Assembly (NCBI RefSeq): GCF_001854125.1
Contig: NZ_CP017715.1
Span: 3,162,001-3,226,000 of the forward strand
Direction of reading: 5' to 3'
Source: Marinobacter salinus
Lineage (GTDB): Bacteria; Pseudomonadota; Gammaproteobacteria; Pseudomonadales; Oleiphilaceae
DNA length: 64,000 bases
Part shown: positions 53,864-63,876 of the stretch, piece by piece
Layout: each line of letters opens with the position of its first letter
Numbering within the stretch: the stretch's first letter is position 1
Translations under genes and position numbers: made by a program
The notes under the pieces: generated by a model
Seen by the model: the letters and a program-made list of their open reading frames with translations, nothing else
What the model was told of the DNA's origin: nothing
Databases searched by the model: none

Positions 53864-54751
53864 TTAAATGATATATACGAACACAAACAATCCCAGCCAG
53901 ACCACATCCACAAAGTGCCAATACCAGGAGGCTGCCTCAAAGCCGAAGTGATTGTCTGCGGTAAAGTGACCCTTCTGAATGCGGATCAACATGATAATAA
54001 GCATCAGGGTGCCAAGAATAACGTGAGCACCATGAAACCCCGTCAGCATGAAGAACGTGCTGCCATAGATACCGGACTGGAGAGTCAGACTCAGGTCCTG
54101 GTAGGCATGCATATACTCGTAGCCCTGAACAAAAACGAATACAACCGCCAGCGCGATAGTAGCACCTAGCCAGAGCTTGGTTTTCGCCCGGTTGCCCGCC
54201 TTCAAGGCGTGGTGAGCGACGGTAATGGTAAGCGAGGACGTTACCAGAAGGATGGTGTTCATCAACGGCAGGCCCCAGGCACTGATGACCTCTTTTGGTC
54301 CTGGGTAAGCTTCCGGGCTCGGGTTGTTGATCAGCGGCCAAGTGGAGCGAAAACCATCCCAGAGCATTGCAGAACTGCCCCTGTCACCCTCGCCACCCAG
54401 CCAGGGAACGGCAAAAACCCGAACATAAAACAACGCTCCGAAAAACGCCGCAAAGAACATCACCTCCGAAAAAATGAACCAGCTCATCCCCCAGCGGAAA
54501 GAGCGGTCCATCTGCGGGCTATAGAGGCCCTCCCGGCCCTCTCGGATAACATTACCAAACCAGCCAAACAGCATGTACGCCATGATCACGGCGCCAACCA
54601 TGAACATAATCCAGGCACCGGTTGTACTCTCGCCCTGATTGCTGTTCACCATAATGGATGCCACACCGTACAGGGTGACACCCAAGCCGACAGTGGCAAT
54701 GATGGGCCATTTGCTCTGTTCCGGAACGTAGTAGCTCTGGTTATCCGCCAT
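53864..54751 (-). CDS. coxC: cytochrome c oxidase subunit III
   Basis: 295 aa from ATG 54751 (GGAG upstream), seven membrane helices. FHGAHVILGTLML and the terminal WYWHFVDVVWLGLFV signatures are present. Structural subunit of the aa3-type terminal oxidase. The gap to coxA is only 86 bp and contains no gene. Confidence 0.95.
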   Translation of the reverse strand: MADNQSYYVPEQSKWPIIATVGLGVTLYGVASIMVNSNQGESTTGAWIMFMVGAVIMAYMLFGWFGNVIREGREGLYSPQMDRSFRWGMSWFIFSEVMFFAAFFGALFYVRVFAVPWLGGEGDRGSSAMLWDGFRSTWPLINNPSPEAYPGPKEVISAWGLPLMNTILLVTSSLTITVAHHALKAGNRAKTKLWLGATIALAVVFVFVQGYEYMHAYQDLSLTLQSGIYGSTFFMLTGFHGAHVILGTLMLIIMLIRIQKGHFTADNHFGFEAASWYWHFVDVVWLGLFVFVYII

Positions 54752-54837
54752 GACATTCTCCGATGGCTTAGCCGTTTTCATTTGTTGTTTTTTCAGCCCG
54801 AGCGTTCATAAACCCAATCGGTTCGAGCCCTGGGCCG

Positions 54838-56421
54838 CTATTTAACCTCCGGCGGTGTAGCGAAGGTGTGATAGGGCGCCGGAGACGGCACTGTCCACTC
54901 CAGACCTTCTGCTCCGTCCCAAGGCTTGGCGGCCGCTTCCCTACCACCGCGGATACACTTCACCACGATGAACAGGAACAGTAGCTGAGTAGCCCCGAAC
55001 ATAAAGGCCCCGATACTGGAAACCATATTGAAGTCTGCAAACTGAAGGGCATAGTCCGGTATCCTCCGCGGCATTCCGGCCAACCCCAGGAAGTGCATGG
55101 GGAAGAAGGCAAGGTTCATACCGACAAACGACAACCAGAAATGGGTTTTGGCCAGGGTTTCGTCATACATGTGACCGGTCCACTTGGGCAACCAGAAATA
55201 AGCAGAGGCAAAGATACCGAAGATCGCACCGGGCACCAGAACATAGTGGAAGTGCGCCACCACAAAGTAGGTGTCATGGTACTGGAAGTCAGCCGGAGCG
55301 ATGGCCAGCATCAAGCCGGAGAAACCACCAATGGTAAACAGGATCACGAACGCGACTGCGAACAGCATCGGCGCCTCAAATGTGAGGGAACCCCGGAACA
55401 TGGTGGCAACCCAGTTAAACACTTTCACCCCGGTCGGTACCGCAATCAGCATGGTGGCGTACATGAAGAACAGCTGACCGGCGATGGGAATACCCACGGT
55501 GAACATATGGTGCGCCCAGACAACAAATGAAAGCAGCGCAATGGCACCTACCGCGTACACCATGGAGGCGTAACCGAACAGCGGCTTGCGGGAGAATGCC
55601 GGAATGATGTGTGACACCGCCCCGAATGCAGGCAGGATCATGATATAGACCTCCGGATGCCCGAAGAACCAGAATACATGCTGGAACAGGACGGGATCAC
55701 CGCCGCCGGAGGCGTCGAAGAAGCTGGTGCCGAAGTTGATATCCATCAGCATCATGGTCACCACACCGGCCAGTACCGGCATCACGGCGATCAGCAGGAA
55801 CGCGGTGATCAGCCAGGTCCAGACGAACAGCGGCATTTTCATCAGGGTCATGCCCGGTGCCCGCAGGTTCAGGATGGTGGCAATGACGTTGATCGCGCCC
55901 ATGATCGAGGAAATCCCCATGATGTGCACGGCAAAGATAAAGAAGGTGGTACTCGGTGGTCCGTAGGTCGTCGACAGGGGTGCGTAGAAGGTCCAGCCGA
56001 AGTTCGGCGCGCCACCTTCCATGAACAGCGTGGAAACCAGGATCAGGAAGGCGCAGGGTAGCAGCCAGAAACTCCAGTTGTTCATCCGTGGCAATGCCAT
56101 GTCGGGCGCACCGATCATCAACGGCAGCATCCAGTTCGCAAGACCCACAAAGGCCGGCATGACCGCACCGAACACCATAATCAATCCGTGCATGGTGGTC
56201 ATCTGGTTAAAAAACTCCGGCTGCACAATCTGCAGACCCGGCTGGAACAGCTCGGCACGAATAACCATGGCCATGGTTCCGCCCAGAAGGAACATGGCAA
56301 AGCTGAAGATCAGGTACATGGTACCTATGTCTTTGTGATTGGTGGTCAACAGCCAGCGGCTAAAGCCTTTGGCCGGGCCGTGATGATGATCCTGGGCGTG
56401 GGTATCTGCAACCGCACTCAT
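54838..56421 (-). CDS. coxA: cytochrome c oxidase subunit I
   Basis: 527 aa from ATG 56421 (GGGGG upstream), twelve helices. Catalytic core of the aa3 oxidase. Visible: HGLIMVF (heme a His), WFFGHPEVYIMILP (CuB His and cross-linked Tyr) and the WAHHMFT pair, then HDTYFVVAHFHYVL (heme a3/a). The MEGGAPNFGWTFYAPLS region fits the bacterial type A family. Sits between coxB and coxC. Confidence 0.97.
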   Translation of the reverse strand: MSAVADTHAQDHHHGPAKGFSRWLLTTNHKDIGTMYLIFSFAMFLLGGTMAMVIRAELFQPGLQIVQPEFFNQMTTMHGLIMVFGAVMPAFVGLANWMLPLMIGAPDMALPRMNNWSFWLLPCAFLILVSTLFMEGGAPNFGWTFYAPLSTTYGPPSTTFFIFAVHIMGISSIMGAINVIATILNLRAPGMTLMKMPLFVWTWLITAFLLIAVMPVLAGVVTMMLMDINFGTSFFDASGGGDPVLFQHVFWFFGHPEVYIMILPAFGAVSHIIPAFSRKPLFGYASMVYAVGAIALLSFVVWAHHMFTVGIPIAGQLFFMYATMLIAVPTGVKVFNWVATMFRGSLTFEAPMLFAVAFVILFTIGGFSGLMLAIAPADFQYHDTYFVVAHFHYVLVPGAIFGIFASAYFWLPKWTGHMYDETLAKTHFWLSFVGMNLAFFPMHFLGLAGMPRRIPDYALQFADFNMVSSIGAFMFGATQLLFLFIVVKCIRGGREAAAKPWDGAEGLEWTVPSPAPYHTFATPPEVK

Positions 56422-56478
56422 GAAAACCCCCGTTACCGCCATTAATAGTGGGCGGTGATATCTGTTAGCTGGCGTTGA

Positions 56479-57603
56479 TTACTGTTGGCTCTTGTAATCA
56501 AAAATTTCTTTGGGCGTGACCATTTCACCGGTGTTGTTACCCCAGGCATTACGCTCGTAGGTAATCACCGCGGCCAGGTCCACCTCGCTCAACTGGTTGC
56601 CGAAAGCCTGCATTGCCGTGCCGGACTTGCCGTTCACCACAATGTCGATGTGGGCAGCCATGTCTTCGGTGGCAATCGGACTGCCCTTAAGGGCCGGGAA
56701 CGCCGGGGGCGCGCCACTGCCATCAGCCTGGTGGCATGCGGCACAGGCAGTCTGGTACGCCTTCTCGCCCCGCTCCATCAGCTCGGCCATGCTCCAGTCT
56801 TTCTGGGTCAGTTCACGCTCTTTTTCCGCGGCGGCTTTCTGCTCTGCGACCCAGATTTTGTACTCTTCTTCCGGGACGGCTTTCACCACCACAGGCATGA
56901 AACCGTGATTCTTGCCACAAAGTTCGGTGCACTGGCCGCGATAGGTTCCGGGCTCGTCTACCCGCGTCCAGGTCTCGTTAATGAAACCGGGAATAGCATC
57001 CTTTTTCACGCCGAAGTCCGGCACCCACCAGGAATGGATGACATCGTTGGCGGTGAGCAGGAAACGTACTTTCTTGCCAACCGGGATAATGAGAGGGTTG
57101 TCGACTTCCAGCAGATAGTTCTCACCTTTCGCCTGCCGGTTGCTGATCTGGTCAGCGGGCGTGGCAAGGTTCGAGAAGTAGCCGAAGTCTTCATCGAGGT
57201 ACTCGTACTGCCATTTCCACTGGTAACCGGTTATCTTGATATCCACATCCGACTCGGTGGTGTCGTACATGTCTACCAGAGTGGCGGTGGCCGGAATGGC
57301 CATAACGACCAGAATGACAAACGGTATGATGGTCCAAAGAATTTCCACCAACGTGTTTTCGTGAAAATTCGCCGGCTTGTGGCCCTGGGATTTTCGGTGG
57401 GCAAAAATGGACCAGAACATTACCCCGAAGACCACGATGCCAATGGCGACGCAGATCCAGAGAATGATCATGTGAAGGCTGAATATCTCATTACTGGTGC
57501 CGGTTACCCCGGGGGTCATGTTCAACGTCCAGTCCGCCATGGACAGGGCAGGGAACATAAGACCGCCTAACAGGGCACCTGCCCGCTGAGCGTGCACGCG
57601 CAT
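56479..57603 (-). CDS. coxB: cytochrome c oxidase subunit II with fused cytochrome c domain
   Basis: 374 aa: signal peptide, two membrane helices (about 45-65 and 90-110), a cupredoxin CuA domain with GQCTELCGKNHGFMP and the earlier HSWWVPDFGVK, and a C-terminal class I cytochrome c with CAACHQ (about residue 288) and a later Met ligand (TAMQAFG). This is the caa3-like, cytochrome-c-fused form. First gene of the structural operon; GGAGA precedes the start. Confidence 0.96.
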   Translation of the reverse strand: MRVHAQRAGALLGGLMFPALSMADWTLNMTPGVTGTSNEIFSLHMIILWICVAIGIVVFGVMFWSIFAHRKSQGHKPANFHENTLVEILWTIIPFVILVVMAIPATATLVDMYDTTESDVDIKITGYQWKWQYEYLDEDFGYFSNLATPADQISNRQAKGENYLLEVDNPLIIPVGKKVRFLLTANDVIHSWWVPDFGVKKDAIPGFINETWTRVDEPGTYRGQCTELCGKNHGFMPVVVKAVPEEEYKIWVAEQKAAAEKERELTQKDWSMAELMERGEKAYQTACAACHQADGSGAPPAFPALKGSPIATEDMAAHIDIVVNGKSGTAMQAFGNQLSEVDLAAVITYERNAWGNNTGEMVTPKEIFDYKSQQ

Positions 57604-57810
57604 ACTGTGTCTCCACAGAGTGTTATTCTTGTCGGATTTTGCGTTATCCCCCTGAACCTTATAACGGCGCTCGCATACACCGTCTCGCGTCAGGGTGAAA
57701 GCCTGCTTACGGATACTTCAGATTCGAGTATAGACACGGATCAAGAAAAGACTAAAAAATCGCTTAAATCCAAAAGCTCTATTTATTCATTTTTTAGAAG
57801 ATATTGAAAT

Positions 57811-59139
57811 ATGGCACCTAACCTGTCCGCCACTGACCGGCGACTGTGGACCCTCGCCTGGCCACTGATGCTGACCAACCTGACCGTCCCTCTTCTGGGT
57901 CTGGTGGACACGGCGGTCCTTGGCCACCTGGAAAGCCCCGAATACCTGGGAGCCGTGGCCGTCGGCGCCAACCTGTTCAGCATCCTGTATTGGACTTTCG
58001 GTTTTATGCGCATGGGCACGACCGGGCTGGCAGCTCAGGCGTGGGGCAAGCGCGACAGTTTCGGGCAAGTTGCCCTGCTGTTGCGCTCGGTGATGCTGGC
58101 CGCGGGCATCGGACTGCTGCTTATTCTGTTCCATCAGCCCCTGATCAAATTGGGACTGACCCTGATGAACCCGAGTCCGGACGTCACCGAACTGGCCGCT
58201 GAATACGCAGCCATCCGGATCTGGAGTGCGCCAGCGGTGCTGTGTCAGTACACCCTTGTGGGATGGCTGATTGGCACCCAGTTTCCACGGGGCCCTATGA
58301 TTATGCTGATTGTCGCCAACGGGCTGAACATCGTTCTGGATGTTCTGTTCGTAACCGGTCTGGGCTGGAACAGTCGTGGGGTCGCAATCGCAACGGTGAT
58401 CGCCGAATATGGTGCTGCCGGCATTGGCTTTGCCATCGTGCTTTCCCGCATGCCCGAAGGCCAGAGGCTTACCCGCGCACTTTTTGGTGAACTGGCCGAC
58501 TACCTTAAAATCCTGCAGGTGAACCGATACATCATGGTTCGCACCATCGCCCTGCTGCTGGTGCTCGCTTTCTTTACCGCCCAGGGGGCACGGCAGGGGG
58601 ACACCATACTGGCAGCCAATGCGGTATTGATTACCTTCCTGCTCCTTATTTCCAACGCGCTGGATGGCTTTGCCAATGCGGCGGAAGCCCTGATTGGCGA
58701 AGCCATCGGTAAAGACAGCCGACGCCGGTTCAGAGTGGTTTTCCAGAGCGCATTACGTTGGTCACTCTGGGGTGCACTGTTGCTAACGATCATATTTGTG
58801 CTTGGCGGAAAGGCTTTGATCACCCTTCTGACCGGCATTGAAGAAGTCCGGTCTATGGCCTGGCGATACCTGCCATGGCTCTGGCTGCTGCCGTTCGCCT
58901 CGGTCTGGGGATTTTTACTGGACGGCGTATTCATTGGCGCCACTCGCACCCGGGATATGCAGAACACAATGCTGTTCTCCGCCCTGGGAGTATTCCTGCC
59001 CGTCTGGTGGCTTACCACCGGCTGGGGAAATCACGGGCTCTGGTTTTCACTGATCTGTCTGATGCTGGCGCGGGCGGTCAGCATGGGCTGGCTGTGCTGG
59101 TCTCACACACGGCAGGACCGCTGGTTCAGCGGGCGTTGA
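57811..59139 (+). CDS. MATE family efflux transporter (DinF-like)
   Basis: 442 aa with twelve membrane helices, exporting cationic drugs or other solutes with Na+ or H+. LAWPLMLTNLTVPLLGLVDTAVLGHL (in parts LAWPLMLTNLTVPLLG and DTAVLGHL) is the typical helix 1, and NALDGFANAAEALIGEAIG the helix 7 repeat found in the DinF branch. Divergent from coxB with 207 bp between starts, which must hold both promoters. Confidence 0.92.
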   Translation: MAPNLSATDRRLWTLAWPLMLTNLTVPLLGLVDTAVLGHLESPEYLGAVAVGANLFSILYWTFGFMRMGTTGLAAQAWGKRDSFGQVALLLRSVMLAAGIGLLLILFHQPLIKLGLTLMNPSPDVTELAAEYAAIRIWSAPAVLCQYTLVGWLIGTQFPRGPMIMLIVANGLNIVLDVLFVTGLGWNSRGVAIATVIAEYGAAGIGFAIVLSRMPEGQRLTRALFGELADYLKILQVNRYIMVRTIALLLVLAFFTAQGARQGDTILAANAVLITFLLLISNALDGFANAAEALIGEAIGKDSRRRFRVVFQSALRWSLWGALLLTIIFVLGGKALITLLTGIEEVRSMAWRYLPWLWLLPFASVWGFLLDGVFIGATRTRDMQNTMLFSALGVFLPVWWLTTGWGNHGLWFSLICLMLARAVSMGWLCWSHTRQDRWFSGR

Positions 59140-59145
59140 GGCGGG

Positions 59146-59988
59146 ATGCGATCTGTAACATTTCATCTTCTGTTTTTAACCCTGGCAGGCCGGCAAGGCG
59201 AAAAATGTCGACTACACTTGTCAGAAACGGCAGGCCTGTTGTGGTCCTTCAACCCTGCTCTCCTGCCCCGTTACTGGCTCCGGACAACGGGAGGCGCCTT
59301 GCGACCTCAACTCGTTCAGACATTGGCATCTCCTGAAATGACACCACAGGTAGTTCTCGAGATCATAGATCAGGCACGGCGCAAGGAAGCCCGTTCTGGT
59401 ACTTTTCTCCGGCAGCTCCGGGAGAAAGCTGCCGGGTTGCCTGCAGCTGTGACCATTGAAGGCTACCAACCTGCCACCTGCCTGTTCCAGTTCGCCGTTG
59501 AATACATTGAAATGGCCCCACGACTGATCGAATGCGTGGAAGCCTGCGCCCGGGAAGCCGACAAGGCCGACCTGTTCGCCCCTTTTATCAGTGCCGCCAT
59601 CCGTTATTTCACCCAGCCGTCGGCCCTTCTCGTCAAATACGACGGCCTGGACGGGTTGTTGATTCGTGCCTACTTATGCCACCGCCTGATGGAAGAAATG
59701 TATGAAAACAATCGCTCGATTCGAGCCAGTGAACTGGTGGATCTTGAGGCGACCCGTGCTAACCTGTTGACGCACCAGCTGATCGGCGAGCCCTTCGCTA
59801 ATGAACTGGATGATTCGATCACCGTTACGGTGCTACAAATTGCCGGGACACCGGATTATTATGAGCTGAACCTGGATCCATTTGTTGATCAGGTCAACAA
59901 CGCCGCCTGGGACTGGATGCGTCATTACTGGGAAAATCTGTTGGTTAGGAACCATATCCGATTTTCTCTGGGTTCCGGTTTGGCCTGA
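59146..59988 (+). CDS. unknown cytoplasmic protein after the MATE gene
   Basis: 280 aa if the ATG at 59146 is used, seven bases after the MATE stop and close behind GAGG; an ATG at 59338 would give 216 aa. The upstream part has coding-like codon use, so I keep the longer form. Mostly helical, acidic, no signal or domain that I recognise. Sixteen bases separate it from the cupredoxin gene. Confidence 0.7.
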   Translation: MRSVTFHLLFLTLAGRQGEKCRLHLSETAGLLWSFNPALLPRYWLRTTGGALRPQLVQTLASPEMTPQVVLEIIDQARRKEARSGTFLRQLREKAAGLPAAVTIEGYQPATCLFQFAVEYIEMAPRLIECVEACAREADKADLFAPFISAAIRYFTQPSALLVKYDGLDGLLIRAYLCHRLMEEMYENNRSIRASELVDLEATRANLLTHQLIGEPFANELDDSITVTVLQIAGTPDYYELNLDPFVDQVNNAAWDWMRHYWENLLVRNHIRFSLGSGLA

Positions 59989-60004
59989 AAGGTTCACAAT
60001 TCAG

Positions 60005-60652
60005 ATGAGATCAATCCTAGCTGTGTGTCTGGCGTCCGCGCTCGCATCGTCTCCCGCTCTGTCAGCAGAACTCAACGTAATGATTAACCTCACTGGCGGG
60101 AACACGCCGGTTGCGGACGCTTTGGTTTATCTGGACAAACCGGATACAACAACTCCGGTTTCCGCCGAAATTTACCAGAAGGATCGCAGGTTTCACCCCC
60201 ATGTAACGGTTATTCCGGTCGGCTCCCATGTGGAGTTTCCCAACCGGGACAATACCCAGCACCACGTCTACTCCTTTTCTCCAGCCAAAACTTTCAATAT
60301 CGAACTTTATGCCGGCAAACCCGAAGCTCCGGTTTTATTCGACAAGCCGGGTATCGTGGAACTGGGATGCAACATCCACGACCATATGCAGGCGTTCATC
60401 GTGGTCACAGCTACCAGCAAGATCGGGCGCACCAATGGGAATGGAAGGGTGACATTGTCGCTTGAGCAGAGCCCCTCGCCTGAGCGCCCCCTTACTCTTA
60501 ATATCTGGCATCCACGCCTGACCGACAATACCAAACCGGTCAGGCGGACATTGGAATCGATCAATCCAGACGCGATAACTATTGAGCTGGAACCCGAACC
60601 CACCGCGGACGGCTCCATGAATCTCCTGCAACAACGTTTCCGGGAGCTTTAA
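60005..60652 (+). CDS. periplasmic cupredoxin-like protein
   Basis: 215 aa from ATG 60005, signal peptide ending near ALSA-EL. Plastocyanin-like fold with a His in NTQHHVYSF, then the C-terminal type-1 copper cluster GCNIHDHMQAF (Cys, His, Met). Relatives are often annotated as methylamine utilisation proteins without proof. The stop overlaps the next start (TAATG), so it is coupled to the c-di-GMP enzyme. A copper- or redox-sensing role for that enzyme is inferred. Confidence 0.85.
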   Translation: MRSILAVCLASALASSPALSAELNVMINLTGGNTPVADALVYLDKPDTTTPVSAEIYQKDRRFHPHVTVIPVGSHVEFPNRDNTQHHVYSFSPAKTFNIELYAGKPEAPVLFDKPGIVELGCNIHDHMQAFIVVTATSKIGRTNGNGRVTLSLEQSPSPERPLTLNIWHPRLTDNTKPVRRTLESINPDAITIELEPEPTADGSMNLLQQRFREL

Positions 60653-63006
60653 TGTCAAGCGGATTCCGCCCCGGTTTCAGGGGTCGCCTGATTGCTGCCA
60701 TGATCGCGCTGGTCTTGCTGGTCGGCCTGGTGATTGGCGCCCTGTTGATGGTGTACCTGTTTGAGGACGAAAAAAGCCGGGCCCTGGAAAAACTCAGTAT
60801 TGGAGAAGGACTGACCAGAGAAGTCCTGGCGCGCCGCACGGACCTGGTTCTTTCCCGCCTGGACGTGGTCGTGAAAGATTTCGGTTTCAGGTCCGCCGTT
60901 GCAAGCGGAGATCCCGCCACCATTGACAGTGCCCTGGAGAACCACAGCCGCCGGGCCGGGGCCGACTTCGCACTGCTGATAAACAACTCCGGCGACCTGC
61001 TCGCCTCGACGCTCAGCCGCCGGCCTCCCGAGATGCCCGAATCATCATTCAAAGAAGCAAGGTCCAGGGGATTTACCCGGACACTCTCCTTTATGGACGG
61101 GCAAGGCTACGAAATATTGGTAATCCCGGTAGAAGGTCCGGGGTTAAGAGCCTGGCTGGTGTCCGGGTTCGCCCTGGACCAGGCGCTGGCAAATAGTATC
61201 GCTCGCCTCTCTGGCACCGACGTAACATTCCGGGCACGCACCTCCTCTGAAGCCAGCTTCCAGTTGTTCGCCACATCCGAAGGACTCGACCTCAACCTGG
61301 AGCAGGCGCTGGCAGAGTCTTCCGGAAACCGGAATTTTCTTGAGAATGTCCATTATTTCACCCGGATCATCGATCTTGGCGACCAGGGTACCGATGACAT
61401 GCAGGCTACCTTGCTGATCAGCCGCGAAGCCAGCCTGCGCAATTATTATAAACGGGCCGGTGAACTTGCCCTGCTTGTCAGCGCAATTCTGGTCTTCGCC
61501 ATCTTGCTTGCACTGATCATTGCCCGCAATCTGGGCCGACCGGTCCTGCAGCTTGCAGACTATGCCAGAGCCGTCGGAGAAGGTGAGACGCCTCAGCCAC
61601 CGGCGATCCGGGCGGGCGGCGAACTCAGACAACTCAGGGATGCCCTGGGGGACATGCTGGTTCGTCTTCGTGAACGGGAAGCCCAGATCCGATATGCGGC
61701 CACCCACGATGATGTCACCGGGCTAGGCAACCGCAATGCCCTGATGCAGTCCGCACAGGAGCTGTTTGCCGGGAAAGACCACTGCACCCTGATAGGCCTG
61801 CGCCTGAACGATCTATCGGACATTAACGATACGCTGGGTCTGGAGTTCGGCGACAAGGTGCTGTCCGGGGTTTCGCAACGCTTGCAGACCGAACTCCCCG
61901 ATGCACGGATTGTTGCCCGCACCGGCGGTGCGGAGTTCCTGGCTCTGATACCCGCCCACGGTGCAGATACCCTGAACGGCCTGACCAGACAGCTTCATGA
62001 CGTCATCGAATCGCCATTGCACATCAACAGGACGCCGTTTTCACTGCGGGTCACCATGGTTACCATGGAGCTGCCGGCCGATGCGGCCAATACCCATGAA
62101 CTGCGTCGAAGGCTCAACCTGACCTTTGAAATGGCACAGCAACGCCCCGAACCGGTAACACGCTACCAGCCGGGGCAGGACGAAAGCCATTTGCGGGAAT
62201 TGCAGCTGATTTCCGACCTGCACACAGCCATTGCGGAAAATCACCTGCACATGAATTACCAGCCCAAACTGAACATCGGGTCAGGGCGGCTGGTTCAGGT
62301 GGAAGCTCTGGTACGCTGGATTCATCCGGAACTGGGCTTTATATCTCCGGAAGAGTTCATTTTCCTGGCTGAGCAGTCGGGGCAGATCCACGACCTGACC
62401 GCCCATATTCTGAACAGGGTGGCCGGCGATGCCCGTCAGTGGGCGGCTGTGGGCCTGGATGTGAGCGTGGCCATCAACCTGTCTGCCATGGACCTGACCT
62501 GGCCCGCCCTGACCGGCCACGTTGCCGAAGCCTTTGCAAACTGGCATCAAGGGCTTGAGCGAATCACCCTGGAAGTTACTGAGAGTGCCTTGATGGAAGA
62601 TCCGGAAGAGGCGCTGGCCACCCTGAACAAATTGAGGGAGCTTGGGGTGACACTCTCGGTGGATGATTTCGGCACCGGTTACTCGTCATTATCCCAGCTG
62701 CGCAAAATGCCGGTGCAGGAGCTCAAGATCGACAAATCTTTCGTGCTGAAACTGGAATCCGAACCTCAGGATCAGTTGATCGTGAAGTCCACCATCGATA
62801 TGGCTCATGGCCTGGGCCTGAAAGTCGTAGCCGAAGGCATTGAGAGCCTGAACGCGTGGCACCTGCTGCAGCAATGGGGCTGCGATCTTGGCCAGGGATT
62901 CTACCTGAGCCGGCCTGTGGCACCGGTCGATCTTCCCGAAACAGCAAAATCCCTGGTGGCACGCCGTCAGGAACTGACCCAAATCGCTCCGGAGCATTCA
63001 CGATGA
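60652..63006 (+). CDS. membrane EAL phosphodiesterase with degenerate GGDEF domain
   Basis: 784 aa. Two membrane helices (about 14-38 and 273-297) enclose a periplasmic sensor domain of some 230 residues, followed by HAMP, GGDEF (about 350-510) and EAL (about 520-770). The GGDEF signature reads GGAEF, so cyclase activity is unlikely; the EAL domain keeps VEALVRW, NLSAMDL, EVTESALMED, DDFGTGYSSL and KIDKSF, so c-di-GMP hydrolysis is expected. Coupled upstream to the cupredoxin and downstream (ATGA) to the DUF3034 gene. Confidence 0.93.
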   Translation: MSSGFRPGFRGRLIAAMIALVLLVGLVIGALLMVYLFEDEKSRALEKLSIGEGLTREVLARRTDLVLSRLDVVVKDFGFRSAVASGDPATIDSALENHSRRAGADFALLINNSGDLLASTLSRRPPEMPESSFKEARSRGFTRTLSFMDGQGYEILVIPVEGPGLRAWLVSGFALDQALANSIARLSGTDVTFRARTSSEASFQLFATSEGLDLNLEQALAESSGNRNFLENVHYFTRIIDLGDQGTDDMQATLLISREASLRNYYKRAGELALLVSAILVFAILLALIIARNLGRPVLQLADYARAVGEGETPQPPAIRAGGELRQLRDALGDMLVRLREREAQIRYAATHDDVTGLGNRNALMQSAQELFAGKDHCTLIGLRLNDLSDINDTLGLEFGDKVLSGVSQRLQTELPDARIVARTGGAEFLALIPAHGADTLNGLTRQLHDVIESPLHINRTPFSLRVTMVTMELPADAANTHELRRRLNLTFEMAQQRPEPVTRYQPGQDESHLRELQLISDLHTAIAENHLHMNYQPKLNIGSGRLVQVEALVRWIHPELGFISPEEFIFLAEQSGQIHDLTAHILNRVAGDARQWAAVGLDVSVAINLSAMDLTWPALTGHVAEAFANWHQGLERITLEVTESALMEDPEEALATLNKLRELGVTLSVDDFGTGYSSLSQLRKMPVQELKIDKSFVLKLESEPQDQLIVKSTIDMAHGLGLKVVAEGIESLNAWHLLQQWGCDLGQGFYLSRPVAPVDLPETAKSLVARRQELTQIAPEHSR

Positions 63007-63875
63007 AACACTGGCCTCTGACGGCGGCCCTGCTGGCCCTGACTTCCTCCTGGGCCATGGCTGACATTGGCAGCCGGATATGGGCAACCGGAGGCGTCAC
63101 TACTATCGAAGGCAGTGCCGGTGGTGGCCTGGTGCCCTGGGCCTTACTGGGCAGCTACGCCAGTGATGAAGAGTGGGGCGGCACTCTGGCGCTGAGCCGG
63201 GCGGAAGTGGACGATTACAGCTTGTCGGTCACCGGTGCGGGGGTAAACTGGAACAATCGCGTCGAACTCACGGTGGTCCGGCAGTCTCTTGACCTCGACG
63301 CTCTGGTTTTCACTCTCAAAAACGGCTTTGGGCTGGAACAGGACGAGCTCAATCAGGATATTTTTGGCGCCAAAGTCCGGCTCACGGGAGACGTTCTCTA
63401 CAGTCCCTGGGGGCAGTGGTCCGCGGGACTGCAATACAAGCGGCAACGGGATTTCGTGGTGCCCGAGGCCATCGGAGCCCGGGACGACAGTGGCACCGAT
63501 TTTTATCTGAGTGGCAGCAAACTGTTCTTTGCCGCCCTGCTGGAACGCAACCTGCTGGTGAATGCCACTGCCCGGGCGACCAAAGCCAATCAGGGTGGTT
63601 TGCTGGGTTTTGGCGGAGATCGCAATAACGGGTACGACATCATGGCCGAGGGCAGTATCGGCCTGTTCCTGAACCGGCAATGGCTGGTGGGTGCCGAGTA
63701 CCGGCAGAAGCCGGACAACCTCGGTTTTGCGAAAGAAGACGACTGGTGGGATCTGTTCCTGGCCTGGGTACCTGATCGTAGACTGGCGGTCACTGCAGCA
63801 CTGGTCAATCTGGGTGACGTCGCTACGCTGACAGATCAACAGGGGGTGTATCTTTCCCTGCAGGGGAGCTTCTGA
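63003..63875 (+). CDS. DUF3034 family outer-membrane beta-barrel protein
   Basis: 290 aa from ATG 63003, signal peptide to WAMA-DI. Alternating beta strands with many aromatic ends (WGGTLALSRAEVDDYSLSV, QWSAGLQYKRQRDF) and a terminal Phe fit an outer-membrane barrel. Function unknown. Its start overlaps the EAL gene stop by ATGA, so it is made with the c-di-GMP enzyme. Confidence 0.85.
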   Translation: MKHWPLTAALLALTSSWAMADIGSRIWATGGVTTIEGSAGGGLVPWALLGSYASDEEWGGTLALSRAEVDDYSLSVTGAGVNWNNRVELTVVRQSLDLDALVFTLKNGFGLEQDELNQDIFGAKVRLTGDVLYSPWGQWSAGLQYKRQRDFVVPEAIGARDDSGTDFYLSGSKLFFAALLERNLLVNATARATKANQGGLLGFGGDRNNGYDIMAEGSIGLFLNRQWLVGAEYRQKPDNLGFAKEDDWWDLFLAWVPDRRLAVTAALVNLGDVATLTDQQGVYLSLQGSF

Positions 63876-63876
63876 C

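Noticed and set aside
54782..54837. GGTTCGAGCCC resembling a tRNA T-loop
   Set aside because: Only 56 bp lie between coxC and coxA and no acceptor, D or anticodon stems can be drawn.
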